Below the pieces are notes generated by a model, which was given only the letters and a program-made list of their open reading frames with translations, ran no database searches and had not been told where the DNA came from. From Argopecten irradians (lineage: Eukaryota; Mollusca; Bivalvia; Pectinida; Pectinidae), in NCBI RefSeq assembly GCF_041381155.1, contig NC_091142.1, positions 36,691,604 to 36,755,603 on the forward strand: a DNA stretch of 64,000 nt. Reading direction: 5' to 3'. Position 1 is the stretch's first letter. Each line of letters opens with the position of its first letter. Position numbers and translations under genes: made by a program. This document shows, one piece after another, positions 33,895 to 47,339 of the stretch.

Positions 33895-36405
33895 TAGGTC
33901 ATCTGACTCCAAGGGTTAGGATGACCTATAGTCATCGTGATTTGTCCGTCGTCGTCCGCCGTGCGCCGTCCACCGTGCGCCATCCGTCGTGCGTAAACTT
34001 TTTCCTTTAAAACGCTACTCCTCCTTAACCGCTAAGCGGATGTCATCCATATTTGGTGTGAAACATTATTGGGGAAGGACAATCATATTTTATATAAATG
34101 AGCTTGGTCCGACCCCTAGGGGCTGAGGATGGGGCCCCAAAAGGGCAAATCTTCTTAATTTTAGCTTTAAAAACCTTCTCCTCCTTCATCCTTAGATGGA
34201 TTTTATCCATATTTGGTGTGAAACATCATTTGGGATGGACAATCATATTTTATATAAATGAGCCTGGTCCGACCACTAGGGGCTGAGAGTGGGGCCCCAA
34301 AAAGGCAAATTTTCTTAATTTTAGCTTTTAAATCCTACTCCTCCTTCATCCTTGGATGGATTTCATCCATATTTGGTGTGAAACATCATTGGGGACGGAC
34401 CATCATATTTTATATAAATGAGCGTGGTCCAACTCCTAGGGGCTGAGGGGTGGGGCCCCAAAAGGGCAAATTTTCTTAATTTTAGCTTTAAAATCCTACT
34501 CCTCCTTCATCCTTGGATGGATTTCATCTATATTTAGTGTAAAGCATTATTGTGGAAGGATAATCATATTTGATGTAAATGAGCGTGGTCCAACCCCTAA
34601 AGGCTGAGGGGTGGGGCCCTAAATGGGCAAATTTTCTTAATTTTAGCTTTAAAATCCTACTCCTCCTTCATCCTTGGATGGATTTCATCCATATTTGATG
34701 TGAAAAATCATTGGGGACGGAAAATCATATTTTAAATAAATGAGCATGGTCCGACCCCTAGGGGCTGAGAGGTGGGGCCCCAAATGGGGAAATTTTCTTA
34801 ATTTTAGCTTTAAAATCCTTCTCCTCCTTCATCCTTGGATGGATTTCATCCATATTTGGTGTGAAACATCATTGGGGAAGGACAATCATATTATAAATGA
34901 GCCTGGTCCGACCCCAAGGGGCTAAGGGGTGGGGCCCCAAATGGGGAAATTTTCTTAATTTTAGCTTTAAAATCCTACTTCTCCTTCATCCTTGGATGAA
35001 TTTTATCCATATTTGGTGTGAAACATCATTTGGGAAACACAATTATATTTTATATAAATGAGCTTGGTCCAACCCCTAGGGGCTGAGGATGGGGCCCCAA
35101 AAGGGCAAATCTTCTTAATTTTAGCTTTAAAAACCTTCTCCTCCTTCATCCTTAGATGGATTTTATCCATATTTGGTGTGAAACATCATTTGGGATGGAC
35201 AATCATATTTTATATAAATGAGCCTGGTCCGACCCCTAGGGGCTGAGGGGTGGGGCCCCAAAAAGGCAAATTTTCTTAATTTTAGCTTTTAAATCCTACT
35301 CCTCCTTCATCCTTGGATGGATTTCATCCATATTTGGTGTGAAACATCATTGGGGACGGACCATCATATTTTATATAAATGAGCGTGGTCCAACCCCTAG
35401 GGGCTGAGGGGTGGGGCCACAAATGGGGAAATTTTCTTAATTTTAGCTTTAAAATCCTACTTCTCCTTCATCCTTGGATGAATTTTATCCATATTTGGTG
35501 TGAAACATCATTGGGGAAACACAATTATATTTTATATAAATGAGTCTGGTCTGAACACTAAGAACGAACTGAGGGATGGGGCCCCAAAAGGGCAAATTTT
35601 CTTAATTTTAGCTGGCCCACTTCCTGTTTTAAGGTTTCAGTCTCCGATCTCAATGAAAATTGGTCTATAGGGGTTTTAATTGATGCCGAACAACATGCAC
35701 ACATTTTCGTAAAGATTTTGATATTCCAAGATGGCCGCTGGCCCACTTCCTGTTTTAAGGTTTCAGTCTCCGATCTCAATGAAAATTGGTGTATAGGGGT
35801 TTTAATTGATGCCGAATAACATGCAAACATTTTCGTAAAGATTTTGGTATTCCAAGATGGCTGTTGGCCCACTTCCTATTTTAAGGTTTCAGTCTCCGAT
35901 CTCAATGAAAATTGGTCTGTATGGGTTTTAATTGATGCCAAACAACATGCAAACATTTTCATAAAGATTTTGGTATTCCAAGATGGCCGCTGGCCCACTT
36001 CCTGTTTTAAGGTTTCAGTCTCCGATTTCAATGAAAATTGGTCTATAGTGGTTTTAATTGATTCAGAAGGGGGAACTTTAGGTAAGGACAATCATATTTT
36101 ATAAAGGACCGAGGTAAGACCCATGGGGATAGTATGACTGAGGTCCAAAATGGGAGCTTTGCTGAAATTTGGCTTTAAAATCTGACTCCTCCTTATATTA
36201 ATCCTTGAATGGGTTTCGACCATATTTGGATGAAGGGCTACCAAGTTTGTTCAACAAATGACATTTACCTTTTTCAGAAACTTACATATTCAACTAAGGA
36301 GTTCCTTGTATTGTTTATATTAATCGTTAACCAATACTTTATACTGTGACTTTGTTGTTTTGTGCCATGAGTCAGATGACCGTTAAGGCCCATGGGCCTC
36401 TTGTT
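33895..36405. mobile_element. Composite element with central tandem repeats, copy 2
   Basis: A 2.5 kb relative of the element at 2865-4460 with the same ends (TTTTTAGGTCATCTGAC and GAGTCAGATGACCGTTAAGG plus GGCCCATGGGCC). It has about ten units of the 160 bp repeat and four of the 127 bp repeat (markers near 35612, 35740, 35867 and 35993). The block starting near 34098 and the one starting near 35058 are almost identical across about two units, including rare variants such as CAAATCTTCTTAA and CATTTGGGATGG, so a segment of about 960 bp (six units) was duplicated. The open frames beginning MSLVRPLGAE are translations of the repeat, not genes. Confidence 0.87.
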
Positions 36406-36570
36406 ATATATACAAATGAGCTGTTCCATAACCATACAAGACATTTTTTGTATAAGATGAATCACACGTCAGGTAGGGAGGTTGAGTAAATATATATTCG
36501 GTAGGGTAATGTAGGCATAGACAATTCTGTGACAGTCCAAAAAAACAAGGGATATTTATTTATTTATTTT

Positions 36571-37450
36571 TATCCCCCGCTTTCTCCGAAACGAGGAACA
36601 TTAATTTGGGTTTGTCTGTCTGTCTGTAACACTTCGTTTCTGTGCAATAACTGTAACAAATGTAAACCAATTTTCTTCAAACTTGGTGACAAGGTTAAAT
36701 GTCTTTAGGGCTCGGCCAAGTTCGAACGCGACTGTATATGGACCTTATTTAGCGGAGTTATGGCCCTTTGAATTACTAAAAACGTCATTTTCCGTCATTT
36801 TAGTGCAATAACTGTAACAACTGTAAACCAATTTTCCTTAAAATTAGCAAAAAGGTTAAATGCCTTAAGGACTATGCCAAGTTCGATTGCGACTTCCAAC
36901 AGACCTTATTTAGCGGAGTTATGGCCCATTGCTTAAATTTAAAAAAAAAGTCATTTTCTGCCATTTCCCTACAATAACTAATACATATTAACCATTTTTC
37001 TTCAAACTTGATAACAAGGTCAAATGCCTTAAGGACTTGGCCAAGTTCGATTGCCACTTTTGGCCGACATTATGTAGTGGAGTTATGGCCCTTTATGTAC
37101 TTTAAACATCATTTTCTGCCATTCCCTGTGCAATAATTGTAACAAATGTACACTAATTTTCTTATAAGTTAGTATTAGTTAGTATCAAAGTTGAATGCCT
37201 TAAGAGCTCAGCCAAGCTTAATAGTCACTTTCAGCAGACATTATTTAACACAGACTATGCCCCCTTCATTTACCTAAAAATCATTTTCTTTCCTCAATCT
37301 CCTTTACTCCATACTACATGTTTTATCATAAAATAACTAATAAAACATCTTACTTCCGATTAAGACTTCAGTTTATTTTTTCATGTTTCAACCAAGTTTA
37401 AACCTAACCTCAATAATGTTTACCTACAATATGTCCTGAAAGCGGGGGAT
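36571..37450. mobile_element. Element with ~163-bp tandem array and CCCCCGCTTTC ends
   Basis: Left end TATCCCCCGCTTTC; right end GAAAGCGGGGGATGG, the same word inverted. Next to the left end is GTCTGTCTGTCTGT. In between are about four diverged units (markers GCAATAACTGTAACAA, AAGTTCGA, GGAGTTATGGCCC). It resembles the element at 16.8-17.6 kb in organisation only. Confidence 0.8.
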
Positions 37451-37534
37451 GGAAATTCCACGAATTTGCTTGTTTATTATTATTATTGATATTTTTATTC
37501 ATTTATTTATTTATTTTATTATTGTAAGGCACAG

Positions 37535-37705
37535 TGTTAGTGTTTCTGGCCCAAACAATTTAGAACTTTTATTATACATGTATACATTAAAGTGCGAAAT
37601 TGCCTCCCTTAATATCCCCGCCATCAAAACACCTCCCCACTTATAATTAGTGCCCTATGCTCGGTTATAACAAGGACGTTAAGCCTCATCAATCAGTCAA
37701 TCAGT
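37535..37705 (+). mobile_element. Possible SINE tail
   Basis: Ends CTCGGTTATAACAAGGACGTTAAGCCTCATCAATCAATCAG-like (the actual tail is AATCAGTCAATCAG), a GGACGTTAAGCC plus simple-repeat tail that looks like the 3' end of a mollusc SINE. No tRNA-like head is visible, so it would be 5'-truncated. Confidence 0.35.
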
Positions 37706-38332
37706 AGGGAGGTTGGGATGATTATCTTATTGATAATTCCACATGTATCGACATTTAAAATGACCGTAATAGTTCAGAAGTGACAATATACTGAGCAATG
37801 ATGAGTACCCACGGGAACCCTGACAGTCTTTAATTACTTATCAACACACGTGCTGCAGCAATTATACATCTGACAGGACAGAACAAATGAACATTAGGTT
37901 CTTTATTCATTTCTTGAAAAAAAAATCTTTATTTCTTTGCAAATGACAAAAATTGGTGAATCATCAGTTTAAACAAAGTTGAATACCGACATATCATTAA
38001 AATACGTTATTGGTGTTGATATTATTTAAATTGTACATTACAAATTTAGAAAATGAAAAGGATGGACTACTGATAACCAATAATTTACCTATTATATCGT
38101 TGATAAACATTGTAGTTATTGCTGACCAAGGATGGAACTCATTCCCTCAATGTTTTGCTAATTTTCAATAATACTTGTTTGATGTTTTCGATGTACACGT
38201 TCTGTTCTTAATTACAGTTTTGAAGAGGGGATTTTCCTCCAGCAGAGCAGTATGAAAAATAAATTTTTACTTTAAAAAAATATATACCTTAAATGTTAAA
38301 AAGAAGCGGAGTCATACACATGAAGAATTTCT

Positions 38333-41117
38333 GTGATTAGTGGATACTGCTGTTATATCTATAGGACCCCTGACAGTAGTTTGTCTTGTATAATTAGATT
38401 ATTATCCAGTGATTAGTGGATACAGCTGTATATCCATAGGACCCCTGACAGTAGTTTGTCTTGTTTAATTAGATTATTATCCAGTGATTAGTGGACACAG
38501 CTGTATATCCATGGGACCCCTGACAGTAGTTTGTCTTGTATAATTAGATTATTATCCAGTGATTAGTGGATACTGCTGTATATCCATGGGACCCCTGACA
38601 GTAGTTTGTCTTGTATAATTAGATTATTATCCAGTGATTAGTGGATACAGCTGTTATATCCATGGGACCCCTGACAGTAGTTTGTCTTGTTTAATTAGAT
38701 TATTATCCAGTGATTAGTGGATACTGCTGTTATATCCATGGGACCCCTGACAGTAGTGTGTCTTGTATAATTAGATTATTATCCAGTGATTAGTGGATAC
38801 TGCTGTATATCCATGGGGCCTCTGACAGTAGTTTGTCTTGTATAATTAGATTATTATCCAGTGATTAGTGGATACTGCTGTATATCCATGGGACCCCTGA
38901 CAGTAGGTTGTCTTGTATAATTAGATTATTATCCAGTGATCAGTGGATACAGCTGTATATCCATAGGACCCCTGGCAGTAGTTTGTCTTGTATAATTAAT
39001 TAGATTATTATCCAGTGATTAGTGGATAGTTTCTGCTGATTATATCCATACTGCTGTATATCCATAGGACCCCTGGCAGTAGTTTGTCTTGTATAATTAG
39101 ATTATTATCCAGTGATTAGTGGATACTGCTGTATATCCATAGGACCCCTGGCAGTAGTTTGTCTTGTATAATTAGATTATTATCCAGTGATTAGTGGATA
39201 CTGCTGTATATCCATAGGACCCCTGACAGTAGTTTGTCTTGTATAATTAGATTATTATCCAGTGATTAGTGGATACTGCTGTATATCCATAGGACCCCTG
39301 ACAGTAGTTTGTCTTGTATAATTAGATTATTATCCAGTGATTAGTGGATACTGCTGTATATCCATAGGACCCCTGACAGTAGTTTGTCTTGTATAATTAG
39401 ATTATTATCCAGTGATTAGTGGATACTGCTGTATATCCATAGGACCCCTGACAGTAGTTTGTCTTGTATAATTAGATTATTATCCAGTGATTAGTGGATA
39501 CTGCTGTATATCCATAGGACCCCTGACAGTAGTTTGTCTTGTATAATTAGATTATTATCCAGTGATTAGTGGATACTGCTGTATATCCATAGGACCCCTG
39601 ACAGTAGTTTGTCTTGTATAATTAGATTATTATCCAGTGATCAGTGGATACTGCTGTATATCCATAGGACCCCTGACAGTAGTTTGTCTTGTATAATTAG
39701 ATTATTATCCAGTGATCAGTGGATACTGCTGTATATCCATAGGACCCCTGACAGTAGTTTGTCTTGTATAATTAGATTATTATCCAGTGATTAGTGGATA
39801 CTGCTGTATATCCATAGGACCCCTGACAGTAGTTTGTCTTGTATAATTAGATTATTATCCAGTGATTAGTGGATACTGCTGTATATCCATAGGACCCCTG
39901 ACAGTAGTTTGTCTTGTATAATTAGATTATTATCCAGTGATTAGTGGATACTGCTGTATATCTATGGGACCCCTGACAGTAGTTTGTCTTGTATAATTAG
40001 ATTATTATCCAGTGATTAGTGGATACTGCTGTATATCCATGAGACCCCTGACAGTAGTTTGTCTTGTATAATTAGATTATTATCCAGTGATTAGTGGATA
40101 CTGCTGTATATCCATGGGACCCCTGACAGTAGTTTGTCTTGTATAATTAGATTATTATCCAGTGATTAGTGGATACTGCTGTATATCCATAGGACCCCTG
40201 ACAGTAGTTTGTCTTGTATAATTAGATTATTATCCAGTGATTAGTGGATACTGCTGTATATCCATAGGACCCCTGACAGTAGTTTGTCTTGTATAATTAG
40301 ATTATTATCCAGTGATTAGTGGATACTGCTGTTATATCCATAGGACCCCTGACAGTAGTTTGTCTTGTATAATTAGATTATTATCCAGTGATTAGTGGAT
40401 ACTGCTGTATATCCATGGGACCCCTGACAGTAGTTTGTCTTGTATAATTAGATTATTATCCAGTGATTAGTGGATACTGCTGTATATCCATGAGGACCCC
40501 TGACAGTAGTTTGTCTTATATAATTAGATTATTATCCAGTGATTAGTGGATACTGCTGTATATCCATAGGACCCCTGACAGTAGTTTGTCTTGTATAATT
40601 AGATTATTATCCAGTGATTAGTGGATACTGCTGTATATCCATAGGACCCCTGACAGTAGTTTGTCTTGTATAATTAGATTATTATCCAGTGATTAGTGGA
40701 TACTGCTGTATATCCATAGGACCCCTGACAGTAGTTTGTCTTGTATAATTAGATTATTATCCAGTGATTAGTGGATACTGCTGTATATCCATAGGACCCC
40801 TGACAGTAGTTTGTCTTGTATAATTAGATTATTATCCAGTGATTAGTGGATACTGCTGTATATCCATAGGACCCCTGACAGTAGTTTGTCTTGTATAATT
40901 AGATTATTATCCAGTGATTAGTGGATACTGCTGTATATCCATAGGACCCCTGACAGTAGTTTGTCTTGTATAATTAGATTATTATCCAGTGATTAGTGGA
41001 TACTGCTGTATATCCATGGGACCCCTGACAGTAGTTTGTCTTGTATAATTAGATTATTATCCAGTGATTAGTGGATACTGCTGTATGTCCATAGGACCCA
41101 TGACAGTAGTTTGTCTG
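38333..41117. repeat. Minisatellite 1, 75-bp unit, about 37 copies
   Basis: Direct tandem array. The consensus begins GTGATTAGTGGATACTGCTG and continues TATATCCATAGGACCCC, TGACAGTAGTTTGTCTTG and TATAATTAGATTATTATCCA. The centre (about 39100-40950) is nearly uniform and the left edge is more variable, as expected from homogenisation by unequal exchange. One unit near 39000-39060 carries an insertion. Some frames stay open only because the unit is divisible by three. Confidence 0.98.
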
Positions 41118-41296
41118 GTTGACACTTGTAACAGCTGTGGAAAACATTAAATAAACATTATGTAAGTTGACAAGTCAGTATGATTTATTGTACAAGGCAG
41201 CACAAATAAGTCCGCTAAATCTGCCAATAGTTTTTTTTTTTTGCCTAATATATATTATGCAAACCAACCTAACAACATATCAAAGACTTCCTCCTA

Positions 41297-43613
41297 AAAG
41301 CATAACAAAACACTACCTGGTTTTGATATTACCTAAAACATAGCTTATAACAAAACACTATCTGGTTTGATATTAACTAAAACATAGCTCACAACAAAAC
41401 ACTATCTGGTTTGATATTAACTAAAACATAGCTCATAACAAAACACTACCTGCTTTGATATTAACTAAAATACAGCTCATAACAAAACACTACCTGCTTT
41501 GATATTAACCAAAATACAGCTCATAACAAAACACTATCTGGTTTGATATTACCTAAAACATAGCTAATAACAAAACACTATCTGGTTTGATATTAACTAA
41601 AACATAGCTCACAACAAAACACTATCTGGTTTGATATTAACTAAAACATAGCTCATAACAAAACACTACCTGCTTTGATATTAACTAAAATACAGCATAG
41701 CTAATAACAAAACACTATCTGGTTTGATATTAACTAAAACATAGCTCATAACAAAACACTATCTGGTTTGATATTAACTAAAACATAGCTCATAACAAAA
41801 CACTATCTGGTTTGATATTAACTAAAACATAGCTCATAACAAAACACTACCTGGTTTGATATTAATTAAAACAGCTCATAACAAAACACTATCTGGTTTG
41901 ATATTAACTAAAACATAGCTCATAACAAAACACTATCTGGTTTGATATTAACTAAAACATAGCTCACAACAAAACACTATCTGGTTTGATATTAACTAAA
42001 ACATAGCTCACAACAAAAAAACATAGCTCACAACAAAACACTATCTGGTTTGATATTAACTAAAACATAGCTCACAACAAAACACTATCTGGTTTGATAT
42101 TAACTAAAACATAGCTCACAACAAAACACTATCTGGTTTGATATTAACTAAAACATAGCTCAAACAAAACACTATCTGGTTTGATATTAACTAAAACATA
42201 GCTCATAACAAAACACTATCTGGTTTGATATTAACTAAAACATAGCTCATAACAAAACACTATCTGGTTTGATATTAACTAAAACATAGCTCATAACAAA
42301 ACACTATCTGGTTTGATATTAACTAAAACATAGCTCATAACAAAACACTATCTGGTTTGATATTAACTAAAACATAGCTCATAACAAAACACTATCTGGT
42401 TTGATATTAACTAAAATACAGCTCATAACAAAACACTATCTGGTTTGATATTACCTAAAACATAGCTAATAACAAAACACTATCTGGTTTGATATTAACT
42501 AAAACATAGCTCACAACAAAACACTATCTGGTTTGATATTAACTAAAACATAGCTCATAACAAAACACTACCTGCTTTGATATTAACTAAAATACAGCTC
42601 ATAACAAAACACTATCTGGTTTGATATTAACTAAAACATAGCTCATAACAAAACACTACCTGTTTGTTTCATAACAAAACACTATTATATTTAAAACAGC
42701 TCATAACAAAACACTATCTGGTTTGATATTAACTAAAACATAGCTCATAACAAAACACTATCTGGTTTGATATTAACTAAAACATAGCTCATAACAAAAC
42801 ACTATCTGGTTTGATATTACCTAAAACATAGCTCATAACAAAGCACTATCTGGTTAGATATTAACTAAAACATAGCTCATAACAAAACACTATCTGGTTT
42901 GATATTAACTAAAACATAACTCATAACAAAACACTATCTGGTTTGATATTAACTAAAACATAGCTCATAACAAAACACTATCTGGTTTGATATTAACTAA
43001 AACATAGCTCATAACAAAACACTATCTGGTTTGATATTAACTAAAACATAGCTCATAACAAAACACTATCTGGTTTGATATTAACTAAAACATAGCTCAT
43101 AACAAAACACTACCTGCTTTGATATTAACTAAAATACAGCTCATAACAAAACACTATCTGGTTTGATATTAACTAAAACATAGCTCATAACAAAACACTA
43201 TCTGGTTTGATATTAACTAAAACATAGCCCATAACAAAACACTATCTGGTTTGATATTAACTAAAACATAGCCCATAACAAAACACTATCTGGTTTGATA
43301 TTAACTAAAACAGCTCATAACAAAACACTATCTGGTTTGATATTAACTAAAACATAGCTCATAACAAAACACTATCTGGTTTGATATTAACTAAAACATA
43401 GCTCATAACAAAACACTACCTGCTTTGATATTAACTAAAATACAGCTCATAACAAAACACTATCTGGTTTGATATTATCTAAAACAGCTCATAACAAAAC
43501 ACTATCTGGTTTGATATAAAACCTTAGCTTCCTCCTAACAGCATTACACAACACTATCTGAGTTGATATTAACTAAAACAAAACGCTATCTGGTTTGATA
43601 TAAAACCATAACT
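41297..43613. repeat. Minisatellite 2, 44-bp unit, about 52 copies
   Basis: Consensus AAAACACTATCTGGTTTGAT, then ATTAACTAAAACATAGCTCATAAC in two parts. Variants (CTACCTGCTTTGATA with AAATACAGCTC) recur as paired units at about 41445-41510, 41665, 42560, 43110 and 43420, suggesting a higher-order unit. It starts about 180 bp after minisatellite 1, and the two units are unrelated. Confidence 0.97.
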
Positions 43614-43629
43614 TACTAGTACTACTAAC

Positions 43630-43855
43630 AGCATGCTTCTACGGAAGCGTATTAGGCTTATTAATAAATGTTTTATTTGGCGGCCGCCATATCATTATAA
43701 TAATATGGCGGCCGCCACTTGATTTATCTGACAGTCGCCACTTACGTATCTGGCGGCGCCACTTAATTTATCTGATGGCCGCCAAATAAAACATTTTCGC
43801 TATCATAAAAATATTTTCATACGTGAGCCTAATACACTTCTGTATGCTTCAGTGA
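43630..43855. mobile_element. GC-rich palindromic MITE between two minisatellites
   Basis: Ends: GCTTCTACGGAAGCGTATTAGGC on the left and, inverted, GAAGCATACAGAAGTGTATTAGGC on the right (the first 20 bases of each agree except for a few). Inside is a perfect palindrome, 43680-43717, with GGCGGCCGCC on each side of an AT-rich centre, and further copies of TCTGAYRGYCGCCACTTA. The CG content is strikingly unlike the flanking AT-rich arrays. Confidence 0.75.
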
Positions 43856-43879
43856 GATGAGATAGGGTTTCACTATTAC

Positions 43880-46800
43880 AAGGAAGCAACACGAATATAT
43901 CGCAGCCTCCCAAAACATTACAAGGAAGCAACACGCCTTAAATATATAAACACGGATATACCGCAGCCTCCCAAAACATACGTGGGAGGCCGTCCTTAAA
44001 TGGCTGTTTATAGGCCGTTAAACACGGATATACCACAGACTCCCAAAACATACGTGGGAGGCCGTCCTTAAATGACTGTTAATAGGCCGTTAAAACAGGA
44101 TATACCGCAGCCTCCCAAAACATACGTGGGAGGCCGTCCTTAAATGGCTGTTTATAGGACGTTAAACACGGATATACCCAGACTCCCAAAACATACGTGG
44201 GAGGCCGTCCTTAAATGGCTGTTAATAGGCCGTTAAACACGGATAATACCACAGACTCCCAAAACATACGTGGGAGGCCGTCCTTAAATGGCTGTTTAAT
44301 AGGACGTTAAACACGGATAAAGAACAGACTCCCAAAACATACGTGGGAGGCCGTCCTTAAATGGCTGTTATAGGACGTTAAACACGGATAATACCGCAGA
44401 CTCCCAAAACATACGTGGGAGGCCGTCCTTAAATGGCTGTTTATAGGCCGTTAAACACGGATATACCACAGACTCCCAAAACATACGTGGGAGGCCGTCC
44501 TTAAATGGCTGTTTATAGGCCGTTAAACACGGATATACCGCAGACTCCCAAAACATACGTGGGAGGCCGTCCTTAAATGACTGTTAATAGGACGTTAAAC
44601 ACGGATATACCGCAGACTCCCAAAACATACGTGGGAGGCCGTCCTTAAATGACTGTTTATAGGACGTTAAACACGGATATACCACAGACTCCCAAAACAT
44701 ACTGGGAGGCCGTCCTTAAATGACTGTTAATAGGACGTTAAACACGGATATAGAACAGACTCCCAAAACATACGTGGGAGGCCGTCCTTAAATGGCTGTT
44801 AATAGGCCGTTAAACACGGATATAGACAGACTCCCAAAACATACGTGGGGAGGCCGTCCTTAAATGACTGTTTATAGGACGTTAAACACGGATATAGAAC
44901 AGACTCCCAAAACATACGTGGGAGGCCGTCCTTAAATGGCTGTTAATAGGCCGTTAAACACGGATATACCGCAGCCTCCCAAAACATACGTGGGAGGCCG
45001 TCCTTAAATGGCTGTTTATAGGCCGTTAAACACGGATATACCACAGACTCCCAAAACATACGTGGGAGACCGTTCTTAAATGGTTGTTAATAGGCCGTTA
45101 AACAGGAATATACCGCAGCCTCCCAAAACATACGTGGGAGGCCGTCCTTAAATGGCTGTTAATAGGCCGTTAAACACGGATATACCGCAGACTCCCAAAA
45201 CATACGTGGGAGGCCGTCCTTAAATGGCTGTTTATAGGCCGTTAAACACAGATATACCGCAGACTCCCAAAACATACGTGGGAGGCCGTCCTTAAATGGC
45301 TGTTAATAGGCCGTTAAACACGGTTATACCGCAGCCTCCCAAAACATACGTGGGAGGCCGTCCTTAAATGACTGTTAATAGGACGTTAAACACGGATATA
45401 CCACAGACTCCCAAAACATACGTGGGAGGCCGTCCTTAAATGACTGTTAATAGGCCGTTAAACACGGATATACCACAGACTCCCAAAACATACTGGAGCC
45501 GTCCTTAAAAATCGTGGGAGGCCGTCCTTAAATGACTGTTAATAGCCGTTAAACACGGATAAAACAGACTCCCAAAACATACGTGGGAGGCCGTCCTTAA
45601 ATGACTGTTTATAGGCCGTTAAAACACGGATATACCACAGACTCCCAAAACATACGTGGGAGGCCGTCCTTAAATGCTGTTATAGGCGTTAAACACGGAT
45701 ATACCACAGACTCCCAAAACATACGTGGGAGGCCGTCCTTAAATGGCTGTTATAGGCGTTAAACACGGATATACCGCAGCCTCCCAAAACATACGTGGGA
45801 GGCCGTCCTTAAATGGCTGTTAATAGGCCGTTAAACACGGTTATACCGCAGACTCCCAAAACATACGTGGGAGGCCGTCCTTAAATGGCTGTTAATAGGC
45901 CGTTAAACACGGTTATACCGCAGACTCCCAAAACATACGTGGGAGGCCGTCCTTAAATGGCTGTTATAGGCGGACGTTAAACACGGATATAACAGACTCC
46001 CAAAACATACGTGGGAGGCCGTCCTTAAATGGCTGTTATAGGACGTTAAACACGGATAAAAACAGACTCCCAAAACATACGTGGGAGGCCGTCCTTAAAT
46101 TATAGGCGTTAAACACGGATATAGCAGACTCCCAAAACATACGTGGGAGGCCGTCCTTAAATGCTGTTATAGGACGTTAAGGACACGGTAAAACAGACTC
46201 CCAAAACATACGTGGGAGGCCGTCCTTAAATGGCTGTTATAGGATAAACACGGATAAAACAGACTCCCAAAACATACGTGGGAGGCCGTCCTTAAATGAC
46301 TGTTAATAGGACGTTAAACACGGATATACCACAGACTCCCAAAACATATACGTGGGAGGCCGTCCTTAAATGACTGTTTATAGGACGTTAAACACGGATA
46401 TAAACAGACTCCCAAAACATACGTGGGAGGCCGTCCTTAAATGACTGTTATAGGCCGTTAAACACGGATATACCACAGACTCCCAAAACATACGTGGGAG
46501 GCCGTCCTTAAATGACTGTTAATAGCGTTAAACACGGATAATACCACAGACTCCCAAAACATACGTGGGAGGCCGTCCTTAAATGACTGTTAATAGGCCG
46601 TTAAACAGGAATATACCGCAGCCTCCCAAAACATACGTGGGAGGTCGTCCTTAAATGGCTGTTTATAGGCCGTTAAACACAGATATACCGCAGCCTCCCA
46701 AAACATACGTGGGAGGCCGTCCTTAAATGACTGTTTATAGGACGTTAAACACGGATATACACAGACTCCCAAAACATACGTGGGAGGCCGTCCTTAAATG

Positions 46801-47032
46801 GCTGTTAATAGGCCGTTAAAACACGGTTATACCGCAGACTCCCAAAACATACGTGGGAGGCCGTCCTTAAATGGCTGTTAATAGGCCGTTAAACACGGTT
46901 ATACCGCAGACTCCCAAAACATACGTGGCATACCTTAAATGAGTGTTAAAAGGACTTTAAACACGGTTATACCGCAGACTCCCAAAACATACGTGGCATA
47001 CCTTAAATGAGTGTTAAAAGGACTTTAAATCT
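43880..47032. repeat. Minisatellite 3, 72-bp unit, about 43 copies
   Basis: Consensus CCGCAGACTCCCAAAACATA, CGTGGGAGGCCGTCCTTAAA, TGGCTGTTAATAGGCCGTTA, AACACGGATATA. Each unit contains CCTCCCA..TGGGAGG (TCCCA..TGGGA in most), able to form a short hairpin around AAACATACG. Small deletions in the GGCTGTTAATAGGCC part are concentrated between about 45480 and 46550. Minus-strand frames across it are artefacts. Confidence 0.97.
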
Positions 47033-47251
47033 AATAAACCAAATCATCCCCAAGTTAGTATGTGTCAGGTCATTATCACTATGTAGCTAGAACACTGATG
47101 ACATCAAAATTTCATTTCATCTTCTAATGTTCTGTAAGTCATTGGTAACCCTTGAAAGAGAAGACTATCGTATTGAGTACACCTGATTATATTGCTTATA
47201 ATATTGATTAATTTAGGTATATTAGAAATATCTTTTTTTTCTGTGTTTAGC

Positions 47252-47337
47252 CATCCTCGATACTCCAGCGGTTACTATCACTGACGTTATTTATATCAAC
47301 AACGTCAGTGATAGTAACCCCTGTAGTATAGAGGATG
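47252..47337. mobile_element. Short hairpin element
   Basis: An 86 bp near-perfect palindrome: CATCCTCGATACTCCAGCGG then TTACTATCACTGACGTT, a 10-base spacer, and the complement. A related single arm (CATCCTCGATATTTCAGGAA then TTATTATCACTG) lies at about 32313-32344, so this is probably a dispersed family. Confidence 0.75.
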
Positions 47338-47339
47338 AG

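Noticed and set aside
34098-35246. Repeated plus-strand reading frames starting MSLVRPLGAE or similar
   Set aside because: They are translations of the 160 bp tandem unit; each stops within about 62 codons, recurs with the array period and has no domain.
39609-39794. Open frame with a perfectly repeated peptide (LSSDQWILLYIHRTPDSS)
   Set aside because: The 75 bp unit is a multiple of three, so a frame stays open by chance. There is no start context, signal peptide or flanking exon.
44368-46772. Minus-strand repeated peptide (CLTAYKQPFKDGLPRMFWE)
   Set aside because: It arises from the 72 bp minisatellite, also a multiple of three, and breaks wherever units lose bases.
38333-47032. CRISPR-like array
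   Set aside because: The repeats are contiguous with no unique spacers, and the surrounding genes are animal genes.
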